Assembly: GCF_003351025.1 (NCBI RefSeq)
Contig: NZ_QPCG01000009.1
Span: 1 to 64,000 of the forward strand
From: Mucilaginibacter endophyticus
Lineage (GTDB): Bacteria; Bacteroidota; Bacteroidia; Sphingobacteriales; Sphingobacteriaceae
DNA length: 64,000 nt
Direction: 5' to 3'
A program made the translations under genes and the position numbers. Every line of letters starts with the position of its first letter. Position 1 is the first letter of the stretch. Below the pieces are notes generated by a model, which was not told the origin of the DNA, made no database searches, and was given only the letters and a program-made list of their open reading frames with translations. Positions 60,372 through 64,000 of this stretch are shown here, one piece after another.

Positions 60372-63089
60372 ATGAACTTCAAACGACTATCGGTTGTAAC
60401 CCTTATCACCTTATTTATTGGTACTGCTTTAGCTTTTATAATACCCGACGATGAACTGGTAACAAAAATCATCGCGCAGCTTGATAAATGGCGCGCCGAG
60501 TATCCGCAAGAAAAAGTTTACCTCCATTTTGATAAACCCTCTTATGCTATTGGTGAGGACATCTGGTTTAAAGCCTATGTTACCATTGGCAGTGAGCATA
60601 AACTTTCGGCTTACAGTGAAACCCTGAATGTTGACCTGATTGACGATAATGATTCGGTAAAACGCAGCCTTAAACTCCCTTTAACAGCAGGCTTAGCGGC
60701 GGGCGATTTTGCATTGGCAGACAGCATGTCTGAAGGGAATTACCGGATCCGCGCCTACACCAACTGGATGCGTAACCAGGGCGAAGCTTATTTCTTTGAT
60801 AAAACCATAACTGTAGTAAACGGCATTAGCAATAAAGTATTTACCAAAACCGCCTATAGCTACAGCACATTAAACGGTAAACAGAAGGTAACGGCCGTAA
60901 TTACTTATACTGACCTAAACGGTATACCTTACGTTAATAAACCTGTAAGTTATGAGGCTGAAATAAATGGCAAATCAATTGCGAAAGGAAAAGGTATAAC
61001 CGACGATAAAGGCAACCTTACAGCCAGCTTTACCAACAACTCACCTGTTGCAATCACAACCGGGCACATCAATACCGAAGTTAAACTTGACGATAAGCGT
61101 ACCATTACGAAAGCCGTACCTATCAAAACATTATCTAACAAAGTTGATGTACAGTTTTTTCCGGAGAGCGGAAATTTAATTAACGGCATTTTTGAAAAGG
61201 TAGCTTTCAAAGCTGTTGGAGCCGATGGCTTGGGCGTTGACGTTAAAGGCTATATCGCCGACGATCAAAATAACCAGATCTCGGCGCTGGGCGAGAGCCA
61301 TTTTGGTATGGGTACCGTAAATTTCGAACCCGAAAGCGGCAAAACATACAAAGCACATATCACCTATGCCGATGGCTCTGAAGGCATTTTTGATTTGCCC
61401 AAAGCGGTTGACAATGGCTATGTATTAAGCGTTAACAGCATGCGTGATGATAAAGTATTTGTGTCTATCATTCCGGGTAAAAATGCAGCAAACGGAACAG
61501 CATCCTTGTCGGGCTTAACGCTTATAGCACAATCAGGCGGAGAGCTTTGTTATGCTGGGAAAAGCAAGGATGGAGCAACATCCTTTTCGGCAGCCATTCC
61601 TAAAGACAAATTCCCATCGGGTATAGTACAGTTTACCTTATTTTCAGCAACCGGCGAACCATTGAATGAACGCCTTGTTTTTATTCAAAACCCCGACCAG
61701 CTTAAGCTTGCCGTTACATCAGAAAAACAAAGCTACAAACCGCGGGAAAAAGTAACCATTAACCTCAATGCAAAAACCAGCGGCGACAAACCCATTATAG
61801 GTAGTTTTTCGGCATCGGTTATTGATGAGTCGAAAGTTAATACCGACGAGGCTAACGAAAGCTCAATATTTTCAACACTGCTACTCACTTCCGATCTGAA
61901 GGGATATATCGAAAAGCCAAACTATTACTTTACCAATGTAAGCAACGAAACAAAGGCTAATCTTGATGCCCTGATGCTTACCCAGGGATACCACAGATTT
62001 GAATGGAAACAACTGCTTGCCGGTAAATTTACGCCGATAGTTTTCAAGCCCGAGAAATCCCTTGAAGTAACAGGTCATCTTAAAACCTTTGGCGGCAAAC
62101 CGGTACCTAACGGTAAGGTTACCTTATTTTCGACAGCAGGAGGCACCTTCATTATTGATACTGTTGCCGATGCCGAAGGAAAGTTTACTTTTAAAGATCT
62201 GGTATTTAGGGATAGTATAAAATTTGTGATCCAGGCACGTACCGCTAAAGACCGCAAAAACCTCGACATCACCCTTGATAAGATAACACCGCAAGCTGTT
62301 GGCCCAAATAAAAACGCACCCGATATCCAGGTAAACATCAATGATGGGGCATCAGCTTATCTTTTAAACAGCAAAAAACTCTATGACGAGCAGGTAAAAT
62401 ATGGTATAGGCAACCATACCATCGTACTAAAAGAAGTGGTGATAAAAGAGAAACGGGAAAATCCATTCAAAAATTCGGCGAACCTTAACGGGGCCGGCAA
62501 TGCCGATCAAACACTTACGAGTAAAGATCTGATATACGGAGGGATGCTTTCGCAGGTACTGCAGGGCCGGCTTAATTTTGTAACATTCAGAAACGGTATC
62601 CCATATTCTACCCGGAGCCCAAACACGCCTATGCAAATTATACTTGACGGCGCGTATGTTGAATCGGATTTTTTGGATAACCTTACGCCAAGCGATGTTG
62701 CTACTGTTGAAGTATTAAGAACAATTGGTACCACAGCAATTTATGGAGCAAGAGGTTCGGGCGGTGTTTTAGTTATAACCACCAAACGTGGTGGTGGCGA
62801 TGCTGTTTATAACAAATATGCACCGGGTATTGCCACTTATGCACCTAAAGGGTATTACAGAGCACGTGAATTTTATTCGCCTAAATATGATGATCCTAAA
62901 ACCAATGCGCAGATGCAGGATCTTAGAAGCACCATTTACTGGTCGCCAGGCTTGATAACCGATAAGGATGGTAATACCTCAATGAGTTTTTTTAATGCCG
63001 ACGCTAAGGGTATCTATCGTGTAATAATTGAGGGCATTGATGCCGATGGTAACTTAGGCAGACAGGTTTATAGATATAAGGTAGAATAA
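60372..63089 (+). CDS. MG2-domain protein with a TonB-receptor plug domain but no barrel
   Basis: 905 residues. Signal peptide (ending ALA-F), macroglobulin-like MG2 domain (EKVYLHFDKPSYAIGEDIWF near 55-75), further Ig-like domains, a CarboxypepD_reg-like unit (VTGHLKTFGGKPVPNGKVTL) and, near 720-800, a TonB-receptor plug (GMLSQVLQGRLNFVTFRNG, IYGARGSGGVLVITTKRGGG). There is no beta-barrel after it: a short Ig-like end (IEGIDADGNLGRQVYRYKVE) closes the protein. Function unknown; it may bind outer-membrane partners or substrates. Start ATG 60372; the TTG at 60339 lies in repeat-adjacent sequence. Confidence 0.85.
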   Translation: MNFKRLSVVTLITLFIGTALAFIIPDDELVTKIIAQLDKWRAEYPQEKVYLHFDKPSYAIGEDIWFKAYVTIGSEHKLSAYSETLNVDLIDDNDSVKRSLKLPLTAGLAAGDFALADSMSEGNYRIRAYTNWMRNQGEAYFFDKTITVVNGISNKVFTKTAYSYSTLNGKQKVTAVITYTDLNGIPYVNKPVSYEAEINGKSIAKGKGITDDKGNLTASFTNNSPVAITTGHINTEVKLDDKRTITKAVPIKTLSNKVDVQFFPESGNLINGIFEKVAFKAVGADGLGVDVKGYIADDQNNQISALGESHFGMGTVNFEPESGKTYKAHITYADGSEGIFDLPKAVDNGYVLSVNSMRDDKVFVSIIPGKNAANGTASLSGLTLIAQSGGELCYAGKSKDGATSFSAAIPKDKFPSGIVQFTLFSATGEPLNERLVFIQNPDQLKLAVTSEKQSYKPREKVTINLNAKTSGDKPIIGSFSASVIDESKVNTDEANESSIFSTLLLTSDLKGYIEKPNYYFTNVSNETKANLDALMLTQGYHRFEWKQLLAGKFTPIVFKPEKSLEVTGHLKTFGGKPVPNGKVTLFSTAGGTFIIDTVADAEGKFTFKDLVFRDSIKFVIQARTAKDRKNLDITLDKITPQAVGPNKNAPDIQVNINDGASAYLLNSKKLYDEQVKYGIGNHTIVLKEVVIKEKRENPFKNSANLNGAGNADQTLTSKDLIYGGMLSQVLQGRLNFVTFRNGIPYSTRSPNTPMQIILDGAYVESDFLDNLTPSDVATVEVLRTIGTTAIYGARGSGGVLVITTKRGGGDAVYNKYAPGIATYAPKGYYRAREFYSPKYDDPKTNAQMQDLRSTIYWSPGLITDKDGNTSMSFFNADAKGIYRVIIEGIDADGNLGRQVYRYKVE

Positions 63090-63169
63090 TATTATTTTTT
63101 TAGTGGATATTATTAATCCTTTGTGATATTTTAGAGTCATACAGGACACTTACAATCCTACTAAACCTT

Positions 63170-64000
63170 ATGAAATATCTACGTGCAATCCCCTTACTCG
63201 TATTATTGCTGCTTAACTTAAAATCATTTGCTCAAACCGATAGCAGCTTTTTGAAAAAAGCCGTTGCACTATCAAACAAACAATTAACCGACAAACCCAC
63301 TGAAAAAGTTTATCTGCATTTAGATAAGCCATTTTACAATATCACCGATACCATCTGGTTTAAAGTTTATACGGTAACCGGTGCCGAACATCAATTATCA
63401 GATATAAGCGGCGTGGTACATGTTGAACTTATTAATGCCAAAGATTCTGTTGCCCGGCGGATTAACCTGAAACTTACCAACGGTGTGGCCTGGGGCGATT
63501 TTGTATTGCCCGGCAATTATAAAGCCGGCAGCTACCGTCTGAGAGCATACACCAACTGGATGCGAAACCAGGGAACTGCAGCCATGTTTGATCAGCGGAT
63601 CCAGGTAAACGGCCGCCCGGTTTTCGGAGCAAATCAACCACAAAACCAACCTGCTACAGAAAATAAACCTGACGTTCAGTTTTTTGCAGAAGGTGGAAGC
63701 CTGGTGAATGGTCTAAGATCTAAAATAGCAGTTAAAGTAATTGGCCAAAACGGACTTGGGCGGGATGCCAAAGGCTCAATAACCGATAATGACGGTAACG
63801 AAGTTGCTGAATTTGAAACCACTCACCTCGGTATGGGCATATTTGCGTTGCTTCCACGGGCAGGTAAAACCTATAAAGCGAAAATAGCAACAGACGGCAT
63901 TCCTTTTTTTACTGTTGATCTTCCCAAAGCCGGCGATGAAGGTTTTACCATGACAGTGAACAATCGGCTTACTGACAGTATTAATATCAAATTAACAACC
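63170..64000 (+). CDS. Second MG2-family protein, cut by the window edge
   Basis: Open to the window end (277 codons visible). Signal peptide (ending SFA-Q), then MG2 domain KVYLHLDKPFYNITDTIWF and RAYTNWMRNQG, clear paralogue of the previous gene. The domain that follows in the first copy (about 90 residues, PVSYEAEINGKSIAKGKG region) is missing here: the text goes from QVNGRPVFGANQPQNQ directly to DVQFFAEGGSLVNGL. Its C-terminal architecture is unknown. Begins 81 bases after the first copy. Confidence 0.88.
   Translation, partial: MKYLRAIPLLVLLLLNLKSFAQTDSSFLKKAVALSNKQLTDKPTEKVYLHLDKPFYNITDTIWFKVYTVTGAEHQLSDISGVVHVELINAKDSVARRINLKLTNGVAWGDFVLPGNYKAGSYRLRAYTNWMRNQGTAAMFDQRIQVNGRPVFGANQPQNQPATENKPDVQFFAEGGSLVNGLRSKIAVKVIGQNGLGRDAKGSITDNDGNEVAEFETTHLGMGIFALLPRAGKTYKAKIATDGIPFFTVDLPKAGDEGFTMTVNNRLTDSINIKLTT

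Overview
The window looks like a chromosomal segment from a Bacteroidota bacterium of the Sphingobacteriaceae (Mucilaginibacter/Pedobacter type). Evidence read from the sequence: a complete gldK-gldL-gldM-gldN set (type IX secretion/gliding core), TonB-dependent receptor and MG2/plug proteins, DUF4271-hemD and DUF4286 genes typical of the phylum, an RprXY-like two-component pair, and several promoters of the Bacteroidota TAnnTTTG type. I see no phage genes, insertion sequences, CRISPR arrays, rRNA or recognisable tRNA genes; it reads as core chromosome with unusually decorated intergenic spaces.

Layout: 1-7.2 kb holds the T9SS core (minus strand: gldK, L, M, N) preceded by a DUF4271 protein and uroporphyrinogen-III synthase. 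7.3-11 kb holds a secreted protein of unknown function, a flavin reductase-like protein, hemW and a fasciclin protein. 11.2-15.3 kb holds two tandem JmjC/cupin_8 oxygenase-like genes, a PhyH-type oxygenase and a divergent AraC regulator. 15.3-23.3 kb holds a kinase-less NadR-like protein, a DUF4440 protein, a PfkB sugar kinase, a vWA protein plus MoxR/ChlI-like ATPase pair, a metallophosphoesterase, a UbiA-like protein and a methyltransferase. 23.5-27.7 kb holds a two-component system preceded by an S9-peptidase-like lipoprotein that has lost its catalytic Ser and His. 27.8-37.3 kb holds a TPR protein, a small cluster with a ModE-like regulator, TonB receptor, dihaem peroxidase and SUOX-fold protein, an SGNH hydrolase and cytidine deaminase. 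37.4-43.9 kb holds the ParE and ParC topoisomerase IV subunits, flanking a secreted protein. 45.2-47.3 kb holds groES-groEL, followed by an MscS channel. 48.6-55.6 kb holds the MoxR-DUF58-DUF4350-DUF4129-membrane-SpoIIM block with a divergent RDD gene. 55.7-60.2 kb holds serine ammonia-lyase, a PPTase-LipB-SGNH operon and dCTP deaminase. The end holds two tandem MG2-family proteins, the second cut by the window edge.

The strongest non-gene signal is intergenic. At least eight gaps contain degenerate direct repeats with a strict period of 7, 8 or 9 nt, usually in two opposed arms (large imperfect inverted repeats). The unit sequence differs at each locus while the architecture is the same. Separately there are long palindromic repeat families ending in TGTCATTTCGA, GTCATTGCGAG, CCCTCCCTTGGGAGGG and similar sequences. 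The other observations I rate highest are the pseudo-peptidase fused by synteny to the RprXY-like sensor, a sliding-clamp-like peptide at the ParC C-terminus, a duplicated promoter/5'-end vestige around the flavin reductase gene, and the ModE-TonB receptor-peroxidase cluster.
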